A DNA stretch of 64,000 bases from Plantago elongata (taxonomy: Eukaryota; Streptophyta; Magnoliopsida; Lamiales; Plantaginaceae). Position 1 is the stretch's first letter, and each line of letters starts with the position of its first letter. The stretch spans positions 17,346 to 81,345 of the forward strand of contig JAYMSP010000112.1 in NCBI GenBank assembly GCA_036897095.1, read 5' to 3'. The notes under the pieces were generated by a model. That model saw only the letters and a program-made list of their open reading frames with translations. It searched no databases and was not told the DNA's origin. A program made the position numbers and the translations under genes. This document shows positions 1-11,250 of this stretch, in pieces.

Positions 1-409
1 GCAGCATATATTATGTTTTCTTGCTTGTGCATTTCAGTATTTGACTGCCTTGCAAAGGAATTGGTTATGCCGATATGAAGTTTGTCTTTCATGTGATTTA
101 ATGTATAGAAAGCTCAGTTGCTTTTGAGAACACAACTTGATTAGCAAATGCACCAAAAAGAAGAATAGGCCTTGAAATTTTCCATTCCCAGTCTGCTTCG
201 TTATCACTACGTTACCCATCAATCCATCATAACCATGTTCTTTTGTGCGGATGTGCTCTATCTCTTTATACATTTGTCTTGTAGATTTGTATGAACTCAA
301 GTCTCATGTTACTTAAAGGCTGTAAAGTTTCTAGTTTCTATATATTCTCCTGTCCAAGTTGGAATGTGATGAAGGGCTTTTTCATGTTATTGTTTTCTGA
401 TAAATTCAG
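1..409 (+). other. Intron of calreticulin-3 (partial)
   Basis: AT-rich sequence with no calreticulin-like reading frame, ending in the acceptor TAAATTCAG directly before the exon at 410. The previous exon is outside the window. Confidence 0.7.
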
Positions 410-3015
410 GGATTCAGACAACGACTGATGCTAGGCATTATGCTATATCTGCTAAGATACCACATTTCAGCAACAAGAATAGAACATTGGTTGTTCAATA
501 CTCAATCAGATTTGAGCAGGACATAGAGTGTGGTGGCGGTTATATAAAGCTTCTTTCTGGTTATGTTAATCAAAAGAAGTTTGGTGGGGACACTCCTTAC
601 AGGTATCATTGCGTCCTAGTATATTTCATTTCCAGAATTCATTTCCAAGCTTTAACTGGTGGTACTTTCATTTGTCATCAGTATGATGTTTGGACCTGAT
701 ATATGTGGCACACAAACAAAGAAACTTCATGTAATACTGTCCTATCAAGGTCAAAATTACCCCATCAAGAAGGACCTGCAATGTGAAACAGATAAGCTGA
801 CCCATTTTTATACATTCATTCTTCGGCCTGATGCATCATATAGTCTCCTGATTGATGGCCGAGAAAGAGATTCTGGAAGCATGTATACAGACTGGGATAT
901 CCTACCCCCTCGCAAGATTAAAGCCGTGAATGCCAAAAAGGTAATACACATCCAGCCAGCTTTAGTCCTTAAAGTTTATCTCTATCCAAGTTGAAGTGCA
1001 ATGATTTTGACTTGCTTCCACTTTATTGTAAGTTTCATTTAGCATATTGTAACCTGTATAACTTGTATGGGCTACAATTTAAATGCTTGGTCTGATTTCA
1101 ATTCTCATATGTTACTCGACACTGTCTGTTTGTTTATGTCACTTTTTACTCATTCCTAACTGATGTGACAGCCTGCGGACTGGGATGAGAGAGAGTATAT
1201 CAATGATCCAAATGAAGTCAAACCCGAGGTATTAAATTCAGCAGCATATAGTTGGTTTTCAAAACAGTTGATTCTTTTTTATGTTCGTTGTGTTTAAACG
1301 TACGTCTGCAATATTGCAGGGATATGATTCTATTCCACGAGAAATACCAGATCCAAAAGCTAAGCAGGTAACTTCACAAATAAACTTTCAAGATTTTAAC
1401 TTCATTAGCATTTACTATGCCTGGGTAAAGCATCTGCAGTCACTTATGTTTTCATTTTATTTGTTTCTCCCTGATCAGCCTCATGACTGGGATGAAGAAG
1501 ATGATGGCATATGGAGACCACCCAAAATTCCAAACCCAGCATACAAGGGACCATGGAAGGCTAAGGTAAGAACAAGTTCATAGTCTTATATTTTATGGTA
1601 GCATTTTGAAGATACCGTGAGTGATATATCTTGTTATATTAATCAGAGAATCAAGAATCCCAATTATAAAGGGAAGTGGAGGATCCCTTGGATTGATAAC
1701 CCTGGTATGGGACTTTTTAGCAATTTAAGTACCTTTTATGTGCGACTTCAGCACTTCTTGTTTTAAGTAACGTTCCTTTGCTGGTGGTCAGAATTTGAAG
1801 ATGACCCTGATCTTTATGTCCTAAAGCCCATCAACTATGTTGGCATTGAAGTTTGGCAGGCAAGTTATTATATGCGAGCTCAACTGCTCAAGTACCTGTG
1901 TGGCTCTGCTTAATATATATGGCTAACTTTCCTGGCTTGTATTCTGGGTTGCAGGTAAAAGCAGGTTCCGTGTTCGACAACTTCCTGATATGTGATGATC
2001 CCGACTATGCAAAGAAAGTAGTGGAAGAAGTATTTGATAATAGAGAGGTAAGCCTATGCTTCTTTCTTTCAGAAACACCATTATCGTTGGCCTTCACTCT
2101 TATTATGTGTTTTATTTTTCTGAATTTTCAGGCTGAAAAGGAGGCCTTTGAGGAAGCAGAAAAACTGAGAAAAGAAAGGGAGGAACAGGTTTCACTCGGA
2201 CCACTTGCTCAATTTGATTCTTTGGGTTGATATGGAGGGCTAAAAGGTTCTTTTTTACTCTATGCAGGAAGCTCAAAGAGCTAGAGAGGAAGGTGAAAAA
2301 AGGAAAAGAGAAAGGGGTTATGATAGAAGGCATCGGGGGAGAGATCGATACAGGAAGGTTAGATTATCTTCTTTGCCGCCTCATGTTAAGTCATTGCGTT
2401 TGTGTTCATTTGTCTCATGTTAACAATCAGCACTGTCAAAATTTATTCTCAATGACGCTTCGGTTAAAGCCCTATGCTTCTATTATCCAATTACCCCCAA
2501 AAACAATGAGTTGCTGCACAACAGTCCATCTGGTTACTCTCCCAGAGTCTGATTTTGTAACATCTTACCATGAAGATAAATTCTGTCACTTTTTTCCTCA
2601 ATGCTCCTCTCTTTTAATATATTCAACACTCCTCAATCCTCATAGTGGACTACCAAGTAGTACCAAATAAGGTGTTCTAGTGGTCAGGACTCATTTCTTC
2701 TGAAGTTATTGCCTGATTTAATCCGATTCTAGTTTCAATATCCTATGCATATTAAACTTCTCCTGCAAGTTCAAGCACATTTTCAGTTTTCATGAGCGCT
2801 TTTTGGTATATACTAATCCTGATTATGTACTTTTGCAGAATCGTCATGACTACATGGATGACGATTATCATGTAAGTTTCTCACTCTTTAAAGTCTTAGT
2901 ATCGAAAATTTATGATTGAAGACAGTGCTGAGATATGACAGAAATTTATCATTGACTAGCAATACATGCTGTTAATTGTTGTTTGTTGTTTTCTTATCTG
3001 CAGGACGAACTTTGA
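410..3015 (+). CDS. CRT3: Calreticulin-3 (ER lectin chaperone), 5' end missing
   Basis: ER-lumen, Ca2+-binding lectin chaperone that folds monoglucosylated glycoproteins; in Arabidopsis CRT3 serves surface receptors such as EFR (family knowledge). Exons 410-602, 682-940, 1172-1228, 1320-1367, 1479-1565, 1647-1704, 1792-1859, 1955-2047, 2132-2188, 2268-2357, 2839-2871 and 3004-3015 stay in frame and give about 350 residues. The N-terminal ~75 residues (signal peptide, start of the globular domain) lie before base 1. Seen: the globular-domain signatures CGGGYIKLL and MFGPDICG, three P-domain type-A repeats ([29 protein letters not shown]), type-B repeats ([20 protein letters not shown]), [10 protein letters not shown], then a C-tail rich in Arg/Lys/Glu ending HDEL. 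The basic tail, rather than a long acidic one, marks the CRT3 subgroup. Intron 1860-1954 begins GC. The last exon encodes only DEL and the stop, so an intron splits the retention signal. Confidence 0.95.
1860..1954 (+). other. CRT3: GC-AG intron in calreticulin-3
   Basis: The exon ends GTTTGGCAG and the intron starts GCAAGT; the acceptor is GGGTTGCAG. Only this junction keeps the family sequence [15 protein letters not shown] in frame, so this is a GC donor and not a mis-chosen GT site. The rest of the donor matches the extended consensus AG|GCAAGT usual for GC introns. Confidence 0.85.
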
Positions 3016-4393
3016 GATTGCAATCCGTCCTGTTTCAAGATTGATGATGAGCCTCATTCCTATGTTTCCTCATTGTATTGTCCTAGTATTTGACAAGTTA
3101 ATGATATTAGTAATACAAAAGACATTCATAGGCAAAGCAAAGCTTGAAATGCCCTTGAAAATGGCACTCTGAGAATTGTCTGCATCCTTGGTCATTTATC
3201 AGAGCACCTTTTCTTCTCATCATTTTCAATTTTACTTTTCTTGTTTTTGTTAACCGAGATGCTTGATTAGTTTCTGGTCTATGGAAAATTTTCAGTGTTT
3301 GCTTAGTGTTACCTTGATCGACCAGGTAATTAACAGTTTCATTTGGTTCCGATCTGAGCCAGTTGCGTAACATGATCATTACAAACTCAGCCGAGGCTGG
3401 CTGGGATGGTTTCTGACAGTCTCAGAAGCTTATTGTACTTCTTCGTCTCATGGATTATCCCCTCAAATCTTTAATTCGTCTTCAGTTAAACATTTATGTT
3501 GTTCCATTGGATGATTAAAGGCATCGATATCCATCTGATTCTTGTAGTGGATTTTTTTAACTGTTTGCTAAATTTGTTGTTGCCCAGAGTCCTACACGCC
3601 GATTAGCCTTAAACACAGATTTTTTTTGTCCCCTCAAACAAGCCAAACTCAGCCCCTTTGTCCTTGTAAAGAAAATATACACAGAATTTGAAAAAGAGCT
3701 GTCATGAAATATGATAAACTTGGAATATGCAATCTGAAGTGCTATAAAAATTCTTTGACTTGAAACTAAAATTTAGTAAATTCACAACTTTGTATTGTGG
3801 AAAGGCATGTTCCATTCCCATCCCAACTCTCCTTTGGCATTGCCCTATCTATTTCTATGGCCTGAAACTAGGACACCAAACAAGACAAACAAACCCTACT
3901 CTTTTGACTCTCCGAGTTACCAAAGGCTCACATCTGCTTCAGTCTGAACTATTTCTCTAAAAAGCCTCCTTACAGAGTACATACAATTTCAGAATCAGAA
4001 GACTCCTTGATTCATCCAGGGATATCATTTTCTATCCCATTTATCAATACAAGTCCAAGATTCTTACCCTGGGGCCTGGGTAAATGCTAGATTGTGGTTT
4101 AATCCAGTTCACCGAGCTCCTGTCCAAAGGTCTGAAGTCCATCCCTGAGCTTCGATAGTCTTTTTTCATCTTACTTTTCTTCCACATGATAAAGACCCTC
4201 CCAGCTTAGGTGAAATTACTTTGGTAAGTTTCTTTCGAGTCTACGGAGCCAAATATGTTGTCCAGGCATTACTTTCAGTTATGACTTGTGCCCAAGCATT
4301 ACTGCAGGCACTCTTGAGAACGGACTCAAGAAATGCAAAGAAATGTACAGAAAAAAGCATAAACAGAACTATATACTATAAGGTGACACTGTA
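3016..4393. other. Convergent 3' region between CRT3 and the tafazzin-like gene
   Basis: No supported coding sequence. The stretch should hold the 3' UTRs of calreticulin-3 (+) and the tafazzin-like gene (-), which end tail to tail about 1.4 kb apart. The short reading frames here resemble no protein and lack splice support. I see no repeat or transposon end. Confidence 0.6.
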
Positions 4394-7300
4394 TCATTGC
4401 TGCAATTGTGCAGCCAAGACTGAGTTAGGAGGGAAGTGATGATCTGCAAACCTCGACCTCCAGAACTTATTCCAGGCCCTCAAAGGACTAACTTCCTGCA
4501 GACTAGCAAAACACTCTTTGTGATCAGTAAACAAACCTCTGGCGGCAAAACCAATTAACTCTGTGGAGTCCATATAACCACGAATCCTTGATACAAGTCC
4601 ATGTCTTCCAGAGAAGCCAATTCTAAAGCACAAATCCTCTCTGTTGCAATCTCCATTCGAAGTGATTCCTTGCCCTAGGTTTATTCCTTCAATCCCATAG
4701 TTCTCCATTTCAGGTGATGGTTCCCAGTCAACTCCTTGCAAAATCCCAGCTGCTCGCTCGGGGATACGAGCTAATTCTTCTACTTGAAGCTTCATCTTTC
4801 TAAGTCTATCTCCTATCCTAGAGGAGACAGCATCATAGAGTTTTCCTCTTGACATACTCTGATTAGCTTCTTCATTGATAAGATCGTCAAAATTAATGGG
4901 ATCACCAATTAGAACAGTCACCTGTCCATGTTTCAATTGATTAGCAAAGTGTTTAACAAGATGCAATAACATCCAGGAACTGAGGAACAAATGTTATTGG
5001 CAGAAGATAAATACCCTTTACACACTGACAAAAGAACTACAAACCTGAGGATCCTCAGATCCTACATCCAAAAACAACCGAGTATCCTCCTACCCCACAT
5101 TCAGAAAAAAGAAAGAAAAAAAAGTAATACCCTTTTTCCAATCTTAGGGAACTTCGTTCCAACAGGCATGACGTCTTGCATTCCAGTATGCACAAATGGG
5201 ACCACTATGGGTAAATTGTCCGCGTCCATGACCAATCTGCAAATGAGAAGTATTAAGAAGAGTGCAGCCAAAATCTAGGATGGGGTAAGTTAAATGTGAT
5301 GCCAGGAAATATTAATGATTACAAGGTGAAGTTACCTTCCAATGCCACGTTTTGCAGATCCCATAGTTTTACCACCATCTCGAGAGCGACTTCCTTCTGG
5401 GAATATGTGGACCCATCCACCACGGTTCAGTTTGGAGATAGCCAAATCCATTCCCTGTTTTAGTAAGAACATTGAGCTTTTTTTGGTTTGATCATTTACA
5501 TGGAAAACTGTACTGTACTCCAAGATTATCCAATATATAAAAAGTACCAACATGTATCTTAAAATTTGTGCTGCATAAACAGCTGAATCACCCATCCAAT
5601 GACATGATGAAATTGCAAATCCAATTCGACAAACAAGAATCCATGCTTTAGTTTTCTCTAGAAGGGGCAAGCATTTAAAGCACGATGCATGAAATATTAG
5701 AATAAGGCATCCAATCGCATATTGTCATAGAATACTTTGGAAAACGAAAATGATTGAAGTTCTCAGAAATAAAAGGCTTCAAAGGAAACAAAACTACATC
5801 AACTGAAGCAAAAAAGAAAAGCATACCGTCTGGTATATCCCATCCCCACGGGACACTGGCAGAACTTTGACATATTTGAAAAATGCAGAAGTAACTGCAT
5901 TTTTGAAACATCGATCAGATGCACAAAGGGTCCATCTTACATTACGAGCGTCCAGCATCACACTTGGAGGAAGAAGGGAAGCAACAACTAACGGGTCGTC
6001 CATGGCAGCAACATGGTTGCTTACCTACAAGAGTAGCACGATTAACAACACAAAAACTGTAATACGAATGATAACAACAATTGTTGATCATGTAAATGCA
6101 CCCAGGGACATTGCATACCGTAATCAAAGACTTGTTATCTGGCCTATGCATCAGTACCCCATGAAGTTTCTCAGCACCAAATATCTAACAACAAGAGAAG
6201 TCAGTTTGGCAATTCTGAGAATATTACAAGAAAAGAACAGGATGTCGTTGCAATTCGACTACTGCATTACTTGAATTCTATTGAGACCATGCATGAAAAC
6301 ATGGCAAACATTTCCAAGCACAGGTACAGCAACAGCTTGGAGCATGCGGGTCAAGACAGAATCATCTTCAGCATCGATATCCTTACTGACTAAAGCACAT
6401 AAAGAAAAGTTAGCATCAAAATAATTCAGATCCCCAAGAACCACAACAGTCATACTCTACAGCTCACCCAGTGTAAAGGTCCGAAATATAATTAAGAAGT
6501 TGATGACACATGACACCAGATAAGACATAAATGTTTGGACGTATTTTCTTCAACCATGGGAAAAGAAACAAAGGAGATTCCACAAGATATAAGAATGGTT
6601 AGCTCCCAAAGTTATTTATCTATGAGATGCAGTATAAGTTCAGTGGAATAAAGCAACCTGAAATACCTACATATGGTGCAGGTTGAATAATCTTTAGAAA
6701 AAATATATCAGACACAAATCATTTCACATTACTCATTATTTGAATACTTAATTACATTTCTTCTTTCACGTTATAATCAAACTCTTACAAACTTATAGTG
6801 AACAAAAACAGCGGTCATCTAACGACCAAACATTCAATCATAAATACCACATAATAAAAGCTCAACCAAAGACAAAACAAATCAATCCATAAAATTAGCA
6901 ACTAGTTGTGATTTCAGATCACGACTCCAACAATCGCCTTACCGAGTCTCTTCCAGCTTGACATTTGTATGGTAGATACAGAAAGTTACTCTAGTATATA
7001 TTACATGTCAATTCAAACATACTCACATAAATAACACTCTTCCAGCACCAAAACAAAACACATTGCATTCAAATAACAATAACAAGTAGCTTCATCATTA
7101 TCATACAGCAAAATAGTACAATATCTTCACCATAAAGCTAACTCAATACACAGTACATACTCTGATGCTCATTACAATTCACATAGCAATATAGCATATC
7201 ATCAATACAATTAACAATTTACGCTACAAAGCTCAACCAGATATCATATCAATCAGAAAAACAAAAGCTACAGTGCAATTAAAACAAGCATTGACCTAGT

Positions 7301-7546
7301 ACCTCTCTTGCGGTAAAAGGCGGTAGGAGAGGGGAACGAATGCTGGCGAAAATTGGAGAAGCGATCGAGGAATCGGTGTAGGGTGGAGGAGAAGTAGCCA
7401 TCGGCGGTGGAGATCCTAGAATTGCGGCGGCGGCGATAGTCCACGGCGGCGACTCTGAAACGATCTCGCAGGCGGAGCTGTAACGATGTTGCGCCTTCTG
7501 CGAAGAGATCACCTCTGCATCGCTCTATCCATCGCTCTACTACCAT
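4394..7546 (-). CDS. Tafazzin-like phospholipid/glycerol acyltransferase
   Basis: Membrane acyltransferase of the PlsC/tafazzin family; tafazzins remodel mitochondrial cardiolipin acyl chains. Exons in coding order: 7546-7303, 6389-6271, 6184-6119, 6024-5827, 5454-5336, 5236-5131 and 4921-4394; total 1380 nt, 459 aa, all junctions phase-consistent. Catalytic motif I is H-x4-D (NHVAAMDD, His147 and Asp152). The substrate motif FPEGSRSRDGG lies at about 227-237, followed by a VPFVHTGMQD block and IGDPINFDD. The N-terminus is Arg-rich (exon 1), as expected for a mitochondrial presequence. The C-terminal extension of about 170 residues after the catalytic core and the overall length fit the longer plant tafazzin-like type (Arabidopsis At3g05510 class, 448 aa) rather than the roughly 280-aa N-acyl-PE synthase type; that distinction rests on length and memory. 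The start at 7546 is the first in-frame ATG of a GC-rich exon. Intron 1 (6390-7302) is the longest and shows no other exon. Confidence 0.9.
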
Positions 7547-8202
7547 TTTCTTCCAATTTCCAAGCTCGAGTTCCTGCCCAATGTTCTGTTCTGTAATTGT
7601 ACTGATGAAGAAGTGAAGTGGAAACCTAATGAACTGTTTTAAACTTTAAAATATCCTTTTGTTATATATGGATTGAAGAACCTACTTTTTTTTTAAAAGA
7701 AGGAGAAGACCGACTTTGTGTAATTGTGTAATGCTTGTTGGTACTCCAAGTCTCCAAGACCGGAGTCCGAACATGGACTGAAAGTTAAATTCCGTTCCAT
7801 ATTTAATACTATTATAATGTAATCTTTAAATATTTAAATTTAATTTTTAAATTTTATTTATAATGATACGTGAAATGGTGTAATAATATTTACCAAACTC
7901 TAATATGAATATCGTATGATTCTCATGACATTTGTACATGTACTTGACACAGTCCAATTTTGCTCTATTTGAGTTTATAATGTACTATATATGCACGCGT
8001 TTGTGTTAAGGCTTTGATAACCAGCTTTGGACTTCCGATCCATGGTACAAAAGTATACGTTCAAATTTGAATGATTTTTACTTAATGAATTGAATTAATT
8101 TTTAAAAATAAAATAATTAAAATCAAACAATGTCGAATAAATGATCGAAACAAGAAAAGACACCGAAAAACAGATAAACAAAAAATAAAAAATTCAGGGA
8201 CA
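7547..8202. other. Upstream region of the tafazzin-like gene
   Basis: AT-rich, non-coding. It should contain the 5' UTR and promoter of the minus-strand tafazzin-like gene. No transposon ends or clear promoter box were identified. Confidence 0.5.
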
Positions 8203-8451
8203 TCAGTCATTTTTTGGCTCAACAATCTCTGACCATGGAAGCGCATTAAGCTTGTGACCAGTGATTTGTTGATCGGGCCAAGACAAAGCAATGTTAGTCA
8301 TTTTCTCCCCGTCGAACGTCCAACTTGAAAAGAAATCGTCCCAGTTGTTCATGTTCTTCAGATGTTCGATAAGTTCTCGTGATAGTGAAACGTGCGCATT
8401 GTGATCGCGTTTCTCCCCGGCTGCATCCATTAGGTTTTCAAAGCAAATCAC
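8203..8451 (-). CDS. Possible small protein of unknown function (82 aa, or 75 aa from the second ATG)
   Basis: I do not recognise this protein. It is an open frame, hydrophilic, with four Trp (NNWDDFFSSWTF, LSWPDQQ, LPWSEI), no Cys, no signal peptide and no membrane segment. Two in-frame ATGs lie close together (8451 and 8430); the second begins MDAAGEKRD. A well-formed TATATAAA lies at 8505-8498 on the same strand, 47 bp before the first ATG, and the composition is richer in G+C than the flanks. It may be a small gene, or the remnant 5' exon of a larger dead gene. No downstream exon with matching phase was recognised. Confidence 0.3.
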   Translation of the reverse strand: MICFENLMDAAGEKRDHNAHVSLSRELIEHLKNMNNWDDFFSSWTFDGEKMTNIALSWPDQQITGHKLNALPWSEIVEPKND

Positions 8452-8497
8452 TGTTTTCTTTGTTATTTGTTGTACAATTGGCTAAATTTTTGTATAC

Positions 8498-8505
8498 TTT
8501 ATATA
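8498..8505 (-). promoter_or_regulatory. TATA box before the 82-aa reading frame
   Basis: Read on the minus strand this is TATATAAA, 47 bp from the first ATG of the small reading frame at 8451. The spacing suits a short plant 5' leader. It supports, but does not prove, that the frame is transcribed. Confidence 0.35.
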
Positions 8506-9336
8506 GGGGTTTAACGGTGTAAATGAGTTAAAGATATCAAGATTTAGGAGCTATACTTTGGTAAGTGACATAATGTGTTGTATCCATATTTGGGACCATA
8601 TATAGTTGTCACATATTAGTATTGCCCAAATAAATTTGGTAAGTTGAATCTTTTTAATGGCAATTTATTGAGTCAAATGAGAATATGCCTATTTTGCTAA
8701 GCAATTAAGGACTTAAATTATGGTCTTCTGTTCATTACTTCACTTGTTTGGGCATATGGTAATGGTAATATTATCGTTGCTAGCTACTAATAGAGGCAAA
8801 ACGAATTGGAAAAAATCATACGGATCCGGGCTTTTAGTACACTTCATGGTACAGTATATATGGAGAAGTCTTTATTTTTACCATTTACTTAATGAAATAC
8901 CAGAAATTTATTAGGAAGCTCTCTTAGAATAAAACATAACACTATAAACTTGCTCCACCTTAAAAAGTTGGTAGTATTTTTTATTGATAAGTTGTTAAAT
9001 GGATTCTTTTTTATCTTTAAATATTATTAAAAATTGAACTTACTAATAAGTCACCTTAGTTACGCAGAATCACTAGATAATAATGTTGAACTGATGATGA
9101 TTCCTTTCACCAAACGAAGACGTAACACGGATGAACCCGAACTGAAATTCCTCACCCCGCACCGATAAATTATATTGTGTACAAAACGAGTTGATTAGTG
9201 TTGATTCTGGGTGTCTGAATGAACGAATGAGAAAGCAAGTTAATCAAGATGAATTTGGAACCCAAAGATATATGAAGCAACTTTGGCAATCAACAGTGGG
9301 AGGATTATCAATTATGAAGACTATCCGCCAAATGAG

Positions 9337-9396
<60 letters not shown>

Positions 9397-9979
9397 TTGA
9401 TGAACTCAAACATCTCGTTCGAATTTATCTATAATTTTCAAATAGAAGGAACGAATTTATAATTAACTCAAATTTAAAAGGTAATAGATGCAATTTTTCA
9501 CTAAATATAAGACAGGCCCAAATTCGAACCAAATCCGTCTTCCCTAGGCCACTCTAGCCTTGCGTTTCTTCAAAATACAGGATACTAACACTGTAATCTG
9601 TAAACACATCTTGATTCCAAAACTCTATTATCAAATTGATTATAGCACTGCTTAATCCAATCAATCTTACGATTACGAAACTAGATGCATCGATCACAAT
9701 ACATGAACAGGCTTTATTTAATTAAGGCATTTTGGATTAGTGCATAAAAGCCTACTCTTACTTAACACGAAAGCTTTCCGCAGCTAGAAATACTTTGATT
9801 GTAAGTAGGGGAAAAGATAAAGTAGCAGTATATTTAATCTTTATGCAATAAGGTTTTCAAATCTTTCCATGTGAACATGGAAAAGTCACTTTAAGAGTTC
9901 AACAAATCAAATTACACTTTTATTCCTTCCTTCGATTGCTCTACCAAATACATTAAAACAATTCACCCAACAATACTAG
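8506..9979. other. Intergenic region with AT microsatellite
   Basis: No supported gene. AT-rich, with one long (TA)n run at about 9340-9397. The remainder, to 9979, should hold the promoter of the S1-family gene that follows. Confidence 0.5.
9340..9397. repeat. (TA)n microsatellite
   Basis: An almost pure TA run of roughly 45 bp, one interruption (TATGTATA) and then more TA. It creates a spurious Ile-Tyr reading frame across it. Confidence 0.95.
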
Positions 9980-9986
9980 TATAAAT
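9980..9986 (+). promoter_or_regulatory. TATA box of the S1-family gene
   Basis: TATAAAT in the context ACTAGTATAAATTAAGG. Plant transcription usually starts about 30 bp downstream, near 10010, which is after the ATG at 10002 and before the ATG at 10038. This favours the second ATG as the true start. Confidence 0.55.
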
Positions 9987-10037
9987 TAAGGGGACATAAA
10001 CATGATCATTTGCAAAACTCAAGTGAAACATACAAAT

Positions 10038-10508
10038 ATGAGTTTCTCTCTGAAATGGTTTCTGGTGTTTCTTGCACTATTAGAATTCAATCACGAGACA
10101 ACCTTGGCAGGCTGCAAGTACTCTCCGAACCCGAACCATTACGATATGTACGTGGGGAGCAAGCTTCCTGAAAACTCACCGCCAATAAAGGCGAACTGTG
10201 TTGATCAATCTACCGCTAAGGCAGCATTCGATAGGACATTCACGTCCGGGACAGGGTATCACTGGGACTTTTTTATGGTACCGTCAATCACTCTGATCAG
10301 ATGCAACTTCAGATGGGGTTCAACGAGCAAGACTTTCACGGCTTTTGACAGCAGTGACCTTGGTTCTTACTGCCAATCAACCAAGGAAGTCTACTGGTGG
10401 GCTCGAGGCGATGGCCTTTATTTCTCTTGTGATGCCTTTGGTAAGGGAACTAAGCGCTACGATTGGGATCACTCGTCGGTAAATCACTTTGTTTCTGCAG
10501 GTGTTTAA
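10038..10508 (+). CDS. Plant self-incompatibility S1 family protein (S-protein homologue)
   Basis: Small secreted protein of the S1/SPH family, named for the poppy stigma self-incompatibility determinant. Most plant homologues have no known role, and self-incompatibility must not be assumed here. One exon, 156 aa. Residues 1-24 form a signal peptide (hydrophobic WFLVFLALLEF, likely cleavage after TTLA). The mature part has five Cys (26, 54, 89, 112, 131) and the family core: GYHWDFF, then IRCNFRW, ending in the typical CDAFG-KGTKRYDW pattern of a beta-sandwich. An in-frame ATG 36 bp upstream (10002) would put 12 polar residues ahead of the signal peptide and lies too close to the TATA box, so I chose 10038. 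Single-exon structure and length are usual for the family. No second copy was seen nearby. Confidence 0.88.
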   Translation: MSFSLKWFLVFLALLEFNHETTLAGCKYSPNPNHYDMYVGSKLPENSPPIKANCVDQSTAKAAFDRTFTSGTGYHWDFFMVPSITLIRCNFRWGSTSKTFTAFDSSDLGSYCQSTKEVYWWARGDGLYFSCDAFGKGTKRYDWDHSSVNHFVSAGV

Positions 10509-11250
10509 GCAAGTTAACGGAACTATATCTTCCGGCTATATATTGTAAGTTACCATATAGTATATATAGATATCTATATACTCCATAACAAGAACTAGAC
10601 TCTATATGATGTTTCTACTACTGCTACTGGTTGATTGTGAAATATAATATAGTTCCTTTACGTTTCCAACTATGATCATTTGCCTAGTTGAAACATATAT
10701 TGGTGGTCTTATGCAGTTTAGCGTATCAATTTGAGGCAAATCGTACATGTTAACTCCACGCGCGGTTCATCTATGGCGATGTTGGTTTAATGTGCAGTTG
10801 GATGAATTGCATTTTTGGTCTCTTAACTGGTCGACGTGGCCTACGCGTTTAAGGTCCCTACAAATTGTATATTGAACATTTAAATATCAAAGGCCTGATT
10901 TGTTGGCGATTTGCTCCGATCGAGTATATAATAAATAAACCCCAAATTTCCAAACCTAACACCTAATTTGAGTTTAAAAACCAAATCCAAAAACAAATGT
11001 AGAGTTTTGTGTAGATTATATAGATAAGCACATGGGGCTTGGACTAAGACTGACAATTTCAAACGGGATCAGGTAGTTGGTGAGATGACAAAATTAATCA
11101 ATATTCACCCATACAATGCATATGTGTGGACGGGGATTATTTTTGAAAATGCTATTGTGCACCAGTGTTGTATCAACTATCAGCTTAGTCGGCAAAAAGG
11201 CATAAATGATCTTAAAGATGGGGGGTATCACGTACATTATAACGTTTGTC
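10509..11250. other. Intergenic region after the S1-family gene
   Basis: It begins with the 3' UTR of the S1-family gene. No other coding sequence, splice-supported exon or transposon end was identified before the fold-back element at about 11251. Confidence 0.5.

Noticed and set aside
4991-5278. Plus-strand 95-codon frame
   Set aside because: Antisense to exon 5236-5131 and an intron of the tafazzin-like gene; no coding character of its own.
9485-9560. tRNA or SINE signal (GGTTCGAATTTGGG on the minus strand)
   Set aside because: The B-box-like word is present, but the A-box-like word is too close and no tail or direct repeats were found.
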